64,000 nt of DNA from Ridgeia piscesae (GCA_025642075.2 JAODUO010001199.1:82501-146500), one strand, 5' to 3'; positions 32,077 to 43,740 are shown, numbered from the stretch's first letter. The notes: generated by a model from the letters alone, not told the origin. Program-made: numbers and translations.

Positions 32077-32364
32077 TTATGACTACAACATTCACAGGGA
32101 AGTTGCTGCAGACAGTGTGTAGGGATGGTATAGGAATAGTGTTGCACACCACGGCTTTGAATGACTGTTTTCCTAGCATGTTTTCAGTGACTGCGATGGA
32201 GTCTCCTGTTGCTATGATTTCGTTTGAGATAGTATTTTCCCATGTATAGTTTCTTTTTCCTGGGTTGCTCTCAGCAGTTACTGTCATTCGCTCTCCAACG
32301 AAGATGTTTCCTCCATTGGTAACTACATGATCATTACACTTCACCGCGAGTGCATGTGGCCTGT
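32077..32364 (-). CDS. Ig-superfamily gene exon 4: third Ig-like domain
   Basis: Minus strand. Acceptor GTATTCAG before 32364, donor GTAAGTG after 32077, phase 1 to phase 1. Reads YRPHALAVKCNDHVVTNGG, then VTAESNPGKRNYTWENTISN and KQSFKAVVCNTIP, with a conserved strand pattern including the Trp and the C-terminal Cys. The usual first Cys position (before SNP) is Ala-Glu-Ser here; an earlier Cys (VKC) may pair instead. Its frame joins the preceding Ig exon without a gap. Confidence 0.75.
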
Positions 32365-32498
32365 CTGAATACAAACAGTAATAGGACTTGAATATTTGGG
32401 TAAATATAAGAAAATCCAAGCATTTAGCCATAAAAAACTCATTAAAATGCACTCTACACTCTGCTATACACAATTAAGCAACACAATTAACAACTATT

Positions 32499-32501
<3 letters not shown>

Positions 32502-32529
<28 letters not shown>

Positions 32530-32594
32530 CCACACACCCACACACCCACACACACACCCACACACACACACACTCTCTCTCTCTCTCTCTCTCT
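32502..32594. repeat. (CA)n / (CT)n microsatellite
   Basis: CA and CACC units followed by (CT)n, just upstream (in gene orientation) of exon 4. Confidence 0.95.
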
Positions 32595-33407
32595 GATTAT
32601 CCGTTATTCATGTGAGATGACCAGATACACATCCAAACTGTCTGAATGCAGCAGACAATATCAACACAGTGTATGAATATTAATTCTATTGTTATCCAGA
32701 TTATAATAAATTGTCTATGTTTATCACTTACAGATGATAATATATATTTAACCAGTATATGCTACGGTCACATAGCTCTAACGATAATTAAAGAAACAGT
32801 AAAATAAACACAACATGCATCGATAGGAAATGAGTAGTTTTGAAAATATAGCTCAAAGCAACTGTCCGGTTTCGCAGGGACCTACTAGGTTATTGATATA
32901 CACCTGCCACTGCTGCCAAAAAGCAATCAGTCAAGGTGACCCATCAACATATGAAGGCTAGAAATGTCCAGTTTCACCGTTGCTTTTCTGAAGTCTGGAC
33001 TCTACAGGGATAATACCCAGATAACAGCAGCTATAAGTATTGGCAGAAACGGGTAACATGTTTACATTTTGCATTTTGGGGAGACCCTGAGTTGCCCTTA
33101 CGAAAGACTTGTCAGATACAACTTTCGTGTACACAAGATACGTCTATGTAAAATTAGAGGACAAGCTTTGTTTGAATAAAATGGGGAAACAATGCACGTT
33201 TTCAGGCCCTACATGATCGTAGGGTGTTTAAAGATTTACAGTGCAAAGAAGGCAAAATAAAAAAATTGATTTTCACCGGTTTAAGATATCTGAGAGCTAG
33301 TGGCGGACAGCACCCGCAGAGTGATGTCATAAGTGCACCGGACCTTTGGCCCAAAGGACTAACAATGTGTGTCAGTTCAACTCAAACATGTACTCCTCAA
33401 TACTTAC

Positions 33408-33752
33408 AATAGACACTTAGTTTTGGAAACGTGAACGTTTCATTGAATGCATTGTTGTTGATAGGTATGTTGTCCGCAAAGTTATCTCGAGACTGTGGCT
33501 TGTCAAAGTATGTGTGGCATGTGAAGCTGTCTCCATTGTGAGATGGTTTTATCTCCACAACAATACTGAACTTGACTATCCCGTTACTTGACTCGTCCTT
33601 CGCTTTTATATCTTCGCCACTGCTTAGTTCCCTCCATTGCATCTTTGCGGTCACATTCGCCTTGTATCTCCGTTCACAGCTGTACTCAATATACTCGGCC
33701 TCTACCGCCTCATTGTTTTTTGTCGTGTTGCTTGTACATGTTGGATTGAACT
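33408..33752 (-). CDS. Ig-superfamily gene exon 3: second Ig-like domain
   Basis: Minus strand. Acceptor GCTTTCAG before 33752, donor GTAAGT after 33408, phase 1 to phase 1, about 115 residues. Starts EFNPTCTSNTTKNNEAVEAE, then YIEYSCERRYKANVTAKMQW (Cys and Trp of the Ig fold) and HNGDSFTCHTYF (second Cys). Several N-x-S/T sites suggest an extracellular glycoprotein. The orphan exon at 40287 on the other strand is its paralogue. Confidence 0.8.
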
Positions 33753-33874
33753 CTGAAAGCAGTCAGTACATATTGCACTACCGTTGTCTGCAAAAATATA
33801 TAAATGTATGTAATTATATATTAAATATATATATCGATTAAATTATCTCCAAAAAATAATATATTAACATAATT

Positions 33875-36088
33875 AGCCCAGCCGATATGTGCATGTATTG
33901 TGTATTTTATGCTACAAGCATGATATTTATCACATATGTAGAGCACATAATGAAAAAATATGTGGACATACAGTAAGGTCATTTCAGATTTCGCATTGGA
34001 AGGCCATTTTCTAAGACTGCCGACGTAAACCTATTTTTTCATATATTAACAACGGTTTCAAGTAAATCAGTCGTTTTGGTATCTAAGAATATTTTTCTGG
34101 GATCAACATTTCAAATATATTACTTTTGACCTTGTCACACATTTACATCCGCAATTGTTAATGAAGTCTGCCGCCAAGACTAATGATCCTATATCTCATG
34201 ACCTACGCCACCTCAGTAGTAATTTTATTTTCAAAATATAGGTATGTCGACAGCCGAAATCAGTGTTGTAAAATATTTAGCATTTGACCTTCGTTGAACT
34301 TCGTATCTGCAATTTTATCAAATGACGGCCGTTAAAACGAGTTTTTTCCATATCATGTTGCAGTCAGAACGACTGCATTTGAGCCTAAATGTAATTTGTT
34401 TCAATGTAGCGATTTCCACTGTGTTGCATACAACCTTCTCCAACTTCATCATCCGCCATTTTTTAAGATGGCGCCTTTCAAGTCCAATTTTCCTCAAATC
34501 GTAAGAATAAACCACCTAATGTGTTGGTGTCGACATTAAGGTTTTTCAACACGATGCTATTTTAAATATGCTGCTTTTGATCTTGTCAGACTTTAGTATC
34601 GGTTGTTTTCAAGATGGCGACTAAAATGGCGGTTATATGGCTACCTTCAAACGCTATTTTACTAGCTAGGCTATATTCTAGACAGGAGTATCACAGACCG
34701 TTCCCTTCTTGCTATTTATGAATGTTTATGTTACCTTCAACAACATTGTTCATTAGTATAATAATGGTAGCATCATGTTTTATGACATGTCAGCAGACAC
34801 ATTCCACAGCACGAACCTACTGTATCAGTGTGACACTTCAATACACATGTAACACGTGTATATATCATACGATAAGTGTTTACACATTGTCCATGATCAA
34901 AATGTCATCTGAAAAATGTAACAGTTCCTAGTTACTATATATCCTAACTTTTACAGTGTCACACATTAGCTACGAGCACACAGTCCACCACAATAGCAGA
35001 GGAGTGCATTTAAGTTCTTCATTGCGCCCACAGCGCAGTAGTTCATGACTAGCCTGTGTCACTTCAGAAAGAGTTTTCCAGCACATTTTCCAGCCATCGT
35101 TATCATTCCTGATCCACCCCCATTCACTTGGAGATAGAAGCTCTGGAGTAGCGATCATTGTCTGTGCCCAACAGTGACCGGCTTGGTGAGCAGCCCGCTT
35201 TGTTTTCTGGATAAGTACTGCTTGTGTCGGAGGACAATACCTCTATATCTTTGTGTGAACGGCTTCCTTGCTCCATTGACAACTCCTTTCCTGGCTGCTA
35301 GTACAGTCGTACAGGAAGATTGGCAATCGTTCCAGTGGACACAGCCAAGTATCTACGGTCTCCGAGGCAGCAGCCAAAGCACAGAAAGCTGGTGTGACTT
35401 CGTCATAGGCAGTCCTGTCCCATGCAGTGCATTTGCCCCTGCATTTAGGATATGACAGCGTGTCACAACCCGTGAAGGCATGATACATTGGCAAAGTAAC
35501 ACAACTGTCCGGACCCAGTGTGTTGGCCATCTCGTGTGCGGTCTTTAAAAATGGCGGATGTTGGAGTAGGTCATATGCAACACAATGGAAATCTTTACCT
35601 TGAAAAACTTACATTTTGACACAAACGTAATGGTTCTGACTGAAGCATTTTAACGGCATGAACACAATTGTTTTAACGGCCGACATTTTATAAAATGGCT
35701 GATACGAAGGTCAACAAAGGCCAAATGAAAATATTTTACATCACTGAAATCGGCTGTCCATATCTATATCTTGAAAACAAAATTACCGTGCTAGGTGGCG
35801 TAGGTGATTAGATATAGCATCATTAGTCATATGAAATGGTGGTCCCAGAAAACCTATGTTTGTATACCAAAACGACTGACTTATTCGACGCTGTTATTAC
35901 GATATGAGAAAATAGGTTTACGGCAGCCATCTTAAACAAATGGCCGCCAACTCCTTCAAGGGCGAAATCTGATATAGCCCTATATCCAGATATTTTTGTA
36001 GTGATCAAATCATAGTGTGTGCCCTCAAATTTCATGTTTGTATCATAAAACGCACAAATCGGCCATATTTTGTCACATATCGGCTACA
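33875..36088. mobile_element. 2.2-kb element with very long terminal inverted repeats
   Basis: The left arm (about 33875-34345) is the imperfect reverse complement of the right arm (about 35640-36088); shared blocks include AGCCGATATGTG, CAGTCGTTTTGGTAT, CCTACGCCACCT and CGGCCGTTAAAACGA-like words. Internal AAGATGGCG words are reiterated. The centre carries a minus-strand relic of a transposon-associated protein. It lies between exons 2 and 3 of the Ig gene. Exact ends and target duplication were not resolved. Confidence 0.8.
34975..35535 (-). pseudogene. Relic of an uncharacterised transposon-associated protein family
   Basis: Minus-strand reading MYHAFTGCDTLSYPKCRGKC, CTAWDRTAYDEVTPAF, then after a stop PPTQAVLIQKTKRAAHQAGH, ELLSPSEWGWIRNDNDGWKM and HELLRCGRNEELKCTPLL. 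This is the C-terminal half of a family I know from many cnidarian, echinoderm and mollusc genomes: HxFTGCDTxSxFxGKGK, PPTxAALxQHxKRAxYQAGxxW, WGW...LVRCxC, Cys-rich end. Here a frame break separates the halves and most of the final cysteines are lost, so it is inactive. Its enzymatic role is unknown to me. Confidence 0.7.
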
Positions 36089-36797
36089 CTAAATATAACA
36101 AGAGCACATTTAGAGTGCCATGATTCCAGGGGATGTTGTTCAAAGATACTAAACTAACATAAAGAGGGTAACAAAACATATAAACAAAGCACAAAACATC
36201 CAGTTCTTCACTCTAATCCATATGAACTTCGTCCACAGAATGCATAATACTGTTTTCATGCTAACATTTGATAAGCCTGGTGAAAGGAAGATGAATAACA
36301 AACCTGTTGTGATGTCTGGACAGCTGTAACTGTTACTAGCAACTTATATAAATCCTTATGTACACAAAATACTATTAATTCATGTAAATCTGAGTTGAAC
36401 CATTTGAAAGGTGAGGAAATCCGAATGAAAGTAATTTACCTGATACGATATAAAATGCAATTATTAAAATAACAGCAATATCAATAATTTATTTAGAAAA
36501 TGCAAGTAACTAGAGGAAAACACGTCACACCTTGTTTGTTACAACTATTGGGTGCATTGCTTTATTTTAAGGATGATTACATAGAGTAGTGCTCATTTTA
36601 AAACAGTGGTTTGTGTGAATGTGTGCACACTCGCTGCAAGGATTAGATTCAAAGTGGACGTCACGGTCACTGGTCAATTATTAACATACTGTTACATAAT
36701 AAATATCTTACAAATACATAAAGTACATATGCAAGTCTAAATATAAAACCACCCTATAAACAATAATATCAAGGAAGAAATAACAACAATATCTCAC

Positions 36798-37103
36798 CGC
36801 TGAATGTGATAACTTGTGCAAATGTGTAAGACTCTACGTATCGTAATGCCTTGCACCTGTATAGTCCACCTTGTTTTAGTTGAATAGATTTGACAGTCAA
36901 GTCATATGATCCTGTAGGCTCGGTGATGAGGTCATACATGTTAGGTTTAACGACTTGAGATTTGAATGATATTGTCACTGCACCGGTTGGATTTAAGGCA
37001 TATTGTTCCCAGCATAGATCTGTTCCTGCACATCTGAGTGTAACATTGCTTCCTACCAACACAGCGACATTCTCTGGGCCTTTTGTTAACTGTCCCCATA
37101 CAA
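36798..37103 (-). CDS. Ig-superfamily gene exon 2: V-set-like Ig domain
   Basis: Minus strand. Acceptor TTTTGTTGCAG before 37103, donor GTGAGA after 36798, phase 1 to phase 1, 102 residues. Reads QLTKGPENVAVLVGSNVTLR-C, CWEQYALNPTG, then SYDLTVKSIQLKQGGLYRCK. The Cys...Trp...(D/G)xYxC pattern is a variable-type Ig domain right after a signal peptide. In the family such proteins are surface receptors, adhesion molecules or secreted recognition molecules. Confidence 0.85.
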
Positions 37104-37254
37104 CTGCAACAAAACATAATGTGTACACAATTGCATGTCACGATTTGAACATTAGGTTTGTAACATTGTTGTGTTGGATATAGTGATCTAGCGGGATATC
37201 TATAAGGCTATGTTCCATCTTGTATATTATGCTAAGCCTTTTAATGTTTCTTCT

Positions 37255-38135
37255 TGTTTGCACTGTAGGTCTTTAAGAAGTTGGGTTCCTGTTCCTGGCT
37301 CTCTAGAATAGTTTTGTGTATAAAATCTAGGCAGCTTGTCTTTGGATTCTTTCTAAGGTTTTAATATGTTTTAGGCAGTGTGGATCCCATGATGCTGACG
37401 CATATTCAAGAATTGGTCGGACAGGATTATGTAGGCTATAGATTAAATGTGGGTTGGGCATTTATTTAGATTTCTCCGAATGACTCCTTGTGGCTGTTGT
37501 GCTTTCTTAGTGACTGAGTTGTATTATGCTGTCCATTTTAATGTATTTGATATTTGTACGCCAAGATAACAGTGTGATTGAACAGATTTAAGTTGATGGC
37601 CACAGAAGGTGTAGAGATATGGTGTCGGTTTTCTTCAGCCATTCAGGCTAATGTCATTATGCAGCATTTGGTGGGATTGAATTTCATAAGCCAGGTGTTT
37701 TGCCATTCCTCAAGTTTGAGTAGATCATTTTGGAGGAGAGAAGTGTCATTGTTTGATTTAACTTGTAAATATAGTAGGCAGTCATCTGCAAAAAGGCGAA
37801 CGTTTCAAGTGAGATTGTTGGGTAGGTCATTTATGTAAAGTAAGAATAATAGGGGCCCCAGTACGGTTGCGTGTGGTACCCCTGAGGTGACTTGAATTGG
37901 TATGGATGCAGATCCATTTATTACAACTCGTTGAGTTCTTTCTGCAAGGAAGCTTTCTATCTGTGACGATATTGGGCTGTGATGCCATAGTATCTTTGTT
38001 GGTGGATTAGCCTTTTATGTGAAACGTTATCGAATGCTTTAGTGAAGTCTAGAATGGTCATGTCTACATATTTATTTTTGTCTAGGGATTTGCTTATATA
38101 ATGGTCCATTGCTTCTGCTTGTAATAATCCTTCGG
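37255..38135 (-). mobile_element. Degenerate LINE reverse transcriptase in Ig-gene intron 1
   Basis: Minus-strand reading with many stops: KYVDMTILDFTKAFDNVSHK, then SPQGYHTQPYWGPYYSYFT (for GVPQGTVLGPLLFLLYIND), ISLETFAFLQMTAYY (for LFADDCLLY) and LLSSKMIYSNLRNGKTPG. The order of motifs is that of a jockey/CR1-group LINE reverse transcriptase, a different family from the CR1 copies at 54233-59801. Confidence 0.75.
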
Positions 38136-38306
38136 GCGATATAAATAAAGCACACTAATTGGGAACAGTTCGATTTGGCATCTACACAAACAACCTGATT
38201 GAAAATAGATGTAAAATGAGGTTTGTGAATATATCTTTTCAAAATAAACACCTTATATTACACGTTGTGTGAAGGTCCCTGAGGGTCAGAGTCGCGGTTA
38301 AATTTT

Positions 38307-38753
38307 TCCGGCTGTTCCGATTGACGTTTCTGCGGATGCGCAATAAATGTAAAATCATCAATGTGCAGCGAAACAACAAAGCATTTTCGGTATAAATGCT
38401 ACGAGCTGTTCGTTAACTCTCCTGTGATGATTACTGTGAAGAGTTTCTTAAAATGTCGTCCAATGCAATAAAATATTACCTTTTGTTTTATAAATCACTG
38501 TCACGGATTATGGCGCACTATTGTCACGTGATTTACGCTTGCTATCAAAATATGCCTGTAAACTTGTTTTCCTCGTGTTAATTTGCGACAAATAACTTTG
38601 CTGATAGGTTATATACATCCTAAGTCACCTAACGAACAACATGTAGTATTTATACCATAAATGCTTTGTCTTTTCGCTGCACATTGATGTTTTACATACA
38701 TCGCGCATGTGCAGAAACGACAATCGGAATGTTTATAACGCCGGAAAAATGTA
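38307..38753. mobile_element. Foldback MITE with arms of about 100-170 bp
   Basis: Left arm TTTTTCCGGCTGTTCCGATT...TTTCTGCGG...AATGTGCAGCGAAA is mirrored by the right arm ending GCCGGAAAAA. The homologous locus at 61020-61090 lacks this insert, which brackets the insertion. No coding. A diverged relative of its interior is at about 50155-50290. Confidence 0.8.
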
Positions 38754-38804
38754 AGCGCGTGTTTAAAAAACAACATCTGCAAATAAAACTCAAAACGGCT
38801 TAAT

Positions 38805-38925
38805 AGATAGATAATAATGGGTTAGATTCTTAATATGCCGAAGGCTTCCTTGTCCAGTTGACATCTGGAATTCACTCTCGGTTGGCTATCTTGTTCAATT
38901 TGATTAATTCTTGTATTTATTCCAC
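38805..38925 (+). mobile_element. CR1-like LINE 3' end
   Basis: GCCGAAGGCTTCCTTGTCCA, CATCTGGAATTCACTCTCGG and TTGGCTATCTTGTT match the 3' UTRs at 59730-59790 and 61140-61225 with the same CTTGTTAA-type terminus. Confidence 0.7.
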
Positions 38926-39434
38926 CACCACCACCACACATTTCAACTAGCGGCATGGACATTACTCTAGACCTAGTTCGCGCGACATCGTCTCGAGGGG
39001 GTATATTTACAAGTATTTCGCTAAAATATACCTTTTTAACAAATTCTTTGCACAAGTGGAATAAAATTAATGTTACATATTTTGAATATCGATATACTTT
39101 GCAAATGTTTCTTCATATATTGGAAAAATTCGACTCGCGGGCTGGCCAGTAAATTTATGGGTAATAGGACAGTTATTTTTTCCATACCAACATGACATGA
39201 ACCTGATTAATGATAACAGTTACATTAGGAGTCCCTCGAATTGGACTCTAGTTTGCAAATATATGTAATATGGCATTTTTCAATCGTAATTTAGCGTAGA
39301 CCGCGGTTCTACCGAAATTATGATATAGAACTATGTCTAGACTAGGACTAGCCCTGGCAGGTCTAGGAGCAGTAGAGTAGCCTCAGTCTCAGACTCAGTA
39401 GGATACAAATAATAATGAAATGTTGTTCACTTAC

Positions 39435-39483
39435 CGATCAAATCAAAGAAGAAAACAATCGTGAAGGTTAACAAAGTATCCAT
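39435..39483 (-). CDS. Ig-superfamily gene exon 1: signal peptide
   Basis: Minus strand: ATG at 39483-39481, donor GTAAGTG after 39435, 16 codons plus one base (phase 1). Reads MDTLLTFTIVFFFDLI-G and joins to VWGQLTKG of exon 2, giving a hydrophobic signal peptide with a likely cleavage after VWG. The duplicate at 61743-61791 keeps the ATG, length, hydrophobicity and donor despite substitutions, which supports it as a real exon. It lies 159 bp downstream of the LTR-like junction at 39642. Confidence 0.72.
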
Positions 39484-39599
39484 GGTACTGCTTAGAATTG
39501 CGTACCATACAGTTAGAAGAAAGTCGTAAAATCACGAAAAAAACTTCCCTGAATGATTGATTACGCCAATCCAGAATGACAGTTGGCAATTATTTTAGT

Positions 39600-39660
39600 A
39601 AAATAGTAACTCGGTTCCAACCAACGGAACCGGTACATTACATTTCCTCCCCAATTAGTT
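39600..39660 (-). promoter_or_regulatory. Ty3/Gypsy-like polypurine tract and LTR start upstream of Ig exon 1
   Basis: Minus strand reads AATTGGGGAGGAAA (polypurine tract), then TGTAATGTACC (LTR-like TG start), then the palindrome GGTTCC-GTTGGTT-GGAACC at 39613-39631. The identical layout at 61922-61966 directly follows Gypsy ribonuclease H sequence, which supports the LTR reading. The far end of the LTR is not resolved. Being just upstream of exon 1, it is a candidate promoter. Confidence 0.5.
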
Positions 39661-39867
39661 TAGTATTGTATTTAGTAAGTTCGAACAACATGAACAAAAA
39701 TCGTCAACCATTCTCAGAAGAATAAAAGTACACATAGTCCAGTGCAATTACAGTCCGAGTTGCATTAATTAACTTTATCAATGAAAGTGCTTAGCACGAT
39801 GCGATGTTCCACCTGGGTACATGTTCATCTTCATTATGAATTGAATCTGAATTGCAAACTAAGAATA

Positions 39868-39869
<2 letters not shown>

Positions 39870-39934
<65 letters not shown>

Positions 39935-39940
39935 TATTAT
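39870..39940. repeat. (TA)n microsatellite
   Basis: About 30 TA units with an ATAATATATATTAT end. Confidence 0.95.
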
Positions 39941-39989
39941 ACTGTTTGATAAATGGAATGCCCATTTACAGGACACACCGTTGCAATGT

Positions 39990-40080
39990 TTGAGTTTTTA
40001 GAATTTCATTAAGATATTTTTGAAATTGTTTTATCATCAGTGATGTAAAATCGATTTGGATGTGACCAATTCCAACATAA
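39990..40080 (+). repeat. Diverged direct repeat flanking the orphan Ig exon
   Basis: ATTTTTGAAATTGTTTTATC...GGATGTGACCAATTCC resembles 40452-40522 (ATTTTTGAAG...GGATGTGACAATTCC). The two copies bracket the exon fragment. Confidence 0.55.
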
Positions 40081-40286
40081 TCAGACCAACAGTTACGTTT
40101 CGAAATACTTATTTAACATGTTATTATGTATTAACTTATTATTGTTAAGTTCGTAATGACTATAACAAATCCCAATAAGCTTTTGATTTCGTCCTATGAA
40201 AAGATGGGTGAATCACAGTTTTGATTGCAAAATTAATAAGTACTTTTAATTCAGAATTTGTATTTCCATTGTATATGAAATTCCAG

Positions 40287-40399
40287 AATCAGACCCCTCA
40301 TGTGCGACCAACGTGACAGACAACAAAGCAATACAAGGAGACTACGTGGTATACAGCTGTGAAGTACCAGGGAAGATGGGCCCCGTGATGGAGTGGAAG
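40287..40399 (+). pseudogene. Orphan Ig-like exon fragment, inverted paralogue of Ig exon 3
   Basis: Plus strand. Acceptor AATTCCAG ends at 40286 and entry is in phase 1, as in the exon at 33752. Reads ESDPSCATNVTDNKAIQGDY then VVYSCEVPGKMGPVMEWK, aligning with EFNPTC...YIEYSC...MQW. It stops being Ig-like just after the Trp and is followed by a repeat copy, so the second half is lost. Confidence 0.65.
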
Positions 40400-40522
40400 A
40401 ACAATTATAATTTTGCCACTCAATGTAACAAATCCTGCTAACACCCCCGTATATTTTTGAAGTTTTTTATCAGTGATCTCACATCCACTTGGATGTGACA
40501 ATTCCCTACAAAACCTGACCTG

Positions 40523-43226
40523 TGCCACTTTGCAACATACATATGTCATTAAGCTAAGATAAATAATTGTTCTGAAACACCCATTTTGTCAGTAAACATG
40601 TTGTTTTATATTCAAAGACTTAATTAAATAGCTTGACATTTCGGTGGGTTATTTTGCTTATGACTGACCAGAAATGTGTGAACTATATGACAGCGCATAA
40701 TATTGACTTAAAACAAAAACAAGGATTAACATTAAAATATCTTATACGCTTCTCTGAAAGTGTGCATGAGTCCCTATTATCCATCCAAAATGACTAAATG
40801 TTAATTGCAGCTACTTAAGTGAACTACCATCGTCTGTCCAAAACTATTGTGTGTCTTTGTTAACCATGTCAACTTGATACTAACAAAATAAAAATCGAAA
40901 TTACTTAATGTATAACACCAAGACAAAACGGTATGGATGTTTTCAAGTACTCGGCATGTAACGAAGTAGCTTTTACTGATAATGAAGTAGTTAGATAAAA
41001 AAATATATTTTGTTATTTTCGTTACTTCGCGAAATAGTTTCGCTACAATACTTCTAAGTCTAGTCGCCGATTAGATCCTATTGACATGTATGTTAATCAA
41101 TAACACCCGGTCTCATTCGTATTATTTGTCACTGTTATTGGGTAGAGTTAATTACTTATTTTATTATCGCATTGTGTGTGTGTCTGCTGTAGCGCATTCT
41201 TTAAAATGTTGACTTGTACGTTTACTCTTATAGGGCTTGTAAGTGGGTCACGATACTTGGCGAGACTCCGCGCGACTGGACCTGATTGGGGACTGGACAC
41301 AAGAATACTATTATGACGATGGATGACAGTTGTAGCTTCCGACTGATGAATACTAGGAAAATCAAGTCTTTAACATATTGGATTATACCTTTCCTATCTT
41401 AAATGTCCGATTTAATATTGAGTTTACCACACTATCAGACATATAACGATTTACGTAGTGCAGATAATAAACACGCCTTTAGGACGTCGTCGTATGTGTC
41501 TTTTTACAGGATTTGCATTTTATATTGCTGTACGTTGTGGTTTCTGACAAGTTGTCTAAATGCACCTAATCATACCACGTGTATACGTTTGCCCCAAACA
41601 CGTTGTACTGCACGAAAAATGGCACTCTTCATTATTAGTCAAGATTGTCAAACACAAGTACTTGCCGCTAATGCCATGGCAACCACCGTAATAATCGATT
41701 AAAATTAATGATTTCCGTGATCATTGTCACCGGCAAAGTGTTCCATTCCTTCTGCTTGTAATAATCCTTCGGACATTATAACTGAAACACGCTATTTGGG
41801 AACAGTTCGATTATTTCAAACAAAAACAAAACAAAGTTCTATATGTTAGCATGGAGAATATGGATTTTTTGGCCTCCAACAGCCCCCAGTCTCGTTTTCG
41901 CGCGCGAGACTTACACGTCCTATTGCAAGTACTTTTGATATATAGGGAAGGCGGTATTAATTGAACCTGTGGGTTAGTTGAGCTACCAGAGTACAGCAGC
42001 GATTGTTGTTTGGCTCCACCTAGTGATATAGCATGCAATTAGACCATGCTTACATAGTCCATGTGAACATTGTAATAGTGTTTCGAAAATAAGAGATAAA
42101 AGTACGTTTTGTGATGTATAGCGCAACTTTTACTGGTTTTGTATAATATCTACTGGTGTGTAAATTATCAAAGCCCGCCACAATGTTGTATTGTTCTCGC
42201 AATTACAAATTGTTTAACTCGGCATAGGTAAGGAGTTAGTTTCCTTTCGATTATAATATTAATTATACGGTCATTGTAATACAGTTAATATATAAATGGG
42301 GCTATTTGAGCTATCCAGTGTAGGGTTGCTTGAGCATATATTAAATATCGAAGATATATATATATACATATATATATATATGTTAGTTTACTGGAAATAT
42401 ATAACAAATTCATGTATTGATAAATTTGGACATCGGCTAGCAATAATCATATTTATTTTGTTGAGCTCCACATCCAATGCTGTTCACATCGCCATACATT
42501 CAAACAGCATGCAGTAAGACATCACTATAATATAGTTTCACATACTGTTGTTTCAATCGGCTTTCAATTGTATCTTATAAATGGTGTTTATGTATTAATT
42601 GCGAGTACTGATTGATTAACGATTCGTTTTGTACACATTGAGTACATATATCTTAATTGTGTTAATTGAGTTATTGTGACGTTGTTGTAGTAGGCCTGCG
42701 TAAATTAAGACATTTCATTTACTGTGACTCAACTAATCCCACATATGATGTTCATTGAGCTGCTTGACCAGCACTCATGACATATATATGCATAGTTATA
42801 TATTTACGTAAGACATATCTTGCTTTCCACCAACAAAAACTACAAGTAATCACACTGTGTAAACCAATTGTATTTATATTACGAATATCATGTTATTAAA
42901 TATGTTACAAATAACGGCAAATAGTCTAAACTAAAATTGCATTCCCCAATTTGTATACTCTACTCAAGTATGTTTTTAATTGTATTTTGCTTTTCATTAA
43001 GTAGTTTAGGGAGGGGTCATTGCATTTTTACTTAATTAAAACTTGTTCTCTGGGTACTGTTATTTTTGTGTACAATCAAATGCCCGTATATCTATTTCAC
43101 ACAACTTGCAATGTTTTGATCATTTGCAGATGTTCCACGATTACTTGTTGTGGATCCTGTATAAGAGTCTTATTAACCTAAAGATAAAGTCAACATATCA
43201 GCTGACAGTAATCCTTCCACAAGGAC
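40523..43226. other. Non-coding stretch
   Basis: Apart from the dispersed element at 41245-41815 and a short TA tract near 42353-42380, no gene or element is recognised. Confidence 0.5.
41245..41815 (+). repeat. Dispersed element, inverted relative to 29215-29710
   Basis: Matches the reverse complement of 29215-29710 along most of its length. The end GTAATAATCCTTCGGAC...GGGAACAGTTCGAT also matches 38120-38175. Confidence 0.75.
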
Positions 43227-43740
43227 CTACGAATGGTTGAATACAGCTACTAATGTCTTTGTTTTGTCTCTGGTGCTGTATCTCTGTCCCAGGTAGATGT
43301 AGCTTTCAACGTTCTCGATCTCAATCTTGTTGACACATACTGGTGTCATCACCTTTGTCTTCGACTTGTTCATCTTCAGACCCTGATTGTCACTTTCATC
43401 AACTAATTCCTGTAGCATTTGTTGTAGCTCATGTGGTGTATAAGCGCATATTAATATGTCGTTGGCAAAGCGAAGATGACTAACATATTCGCCGTCTATC
43501 TTCAAGCCTCTGGTTCCCAAATCAGTCGTCGGAATATGCTTTCGAGTGCTGCCGTGAACAGCTTGGGCGATATGGTATCTCCGTGTCGTATACCACTCCT
43601 GATGTTGATCGTTTTACTTTCTTTGTGTAGGTGGACTGCCATCGAGTTGTTGGTGCAGTTTTCCTTCAGGTCAGTATACTTGATTTCGCACTGAGTCGAA
43701 GGTTTTCTCCTAGTCGACGAACATTAATACATTCGTACAT
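43227..43740 (-). mobile_element. RTE-like LINE reverse transcriptase fragment
   Basis: Minus strand: IRSGIRHGDTISPKLFTAAL-like reading, then GLKIDGEYVSHLRFANDILI, LQQMLQELVDESDNQGLKMN and ENVESYIYLGQRYS. This is the RTE pattern G-x-RQGDxxSPKLF...LRFADDI...LGQ. The catalytic FADD reads FAND, so the copy is inactive. It is probably the same clade as 13545-13760 and 27113-27230. Confidence 0.88.

Larger units (their letters stand above)
38176..39660. repeat. Duplicated block around Ig signal-peptide exon, copy 1
   Basis: Collinear with 60928-61975: a CR1-like 3' end, about 700 bp of shared sequence, the signal-peptide exon, then the polypurine/LTR junction. Copy 1 has the foldback insertion at 38307-38753. 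Confidence 0.85.

Noticed and set aside
35174..35455. 93-codon plus-strand frame
   Set aside because: Antisense of the transposon-protein relic, which has the recognisable motifs.
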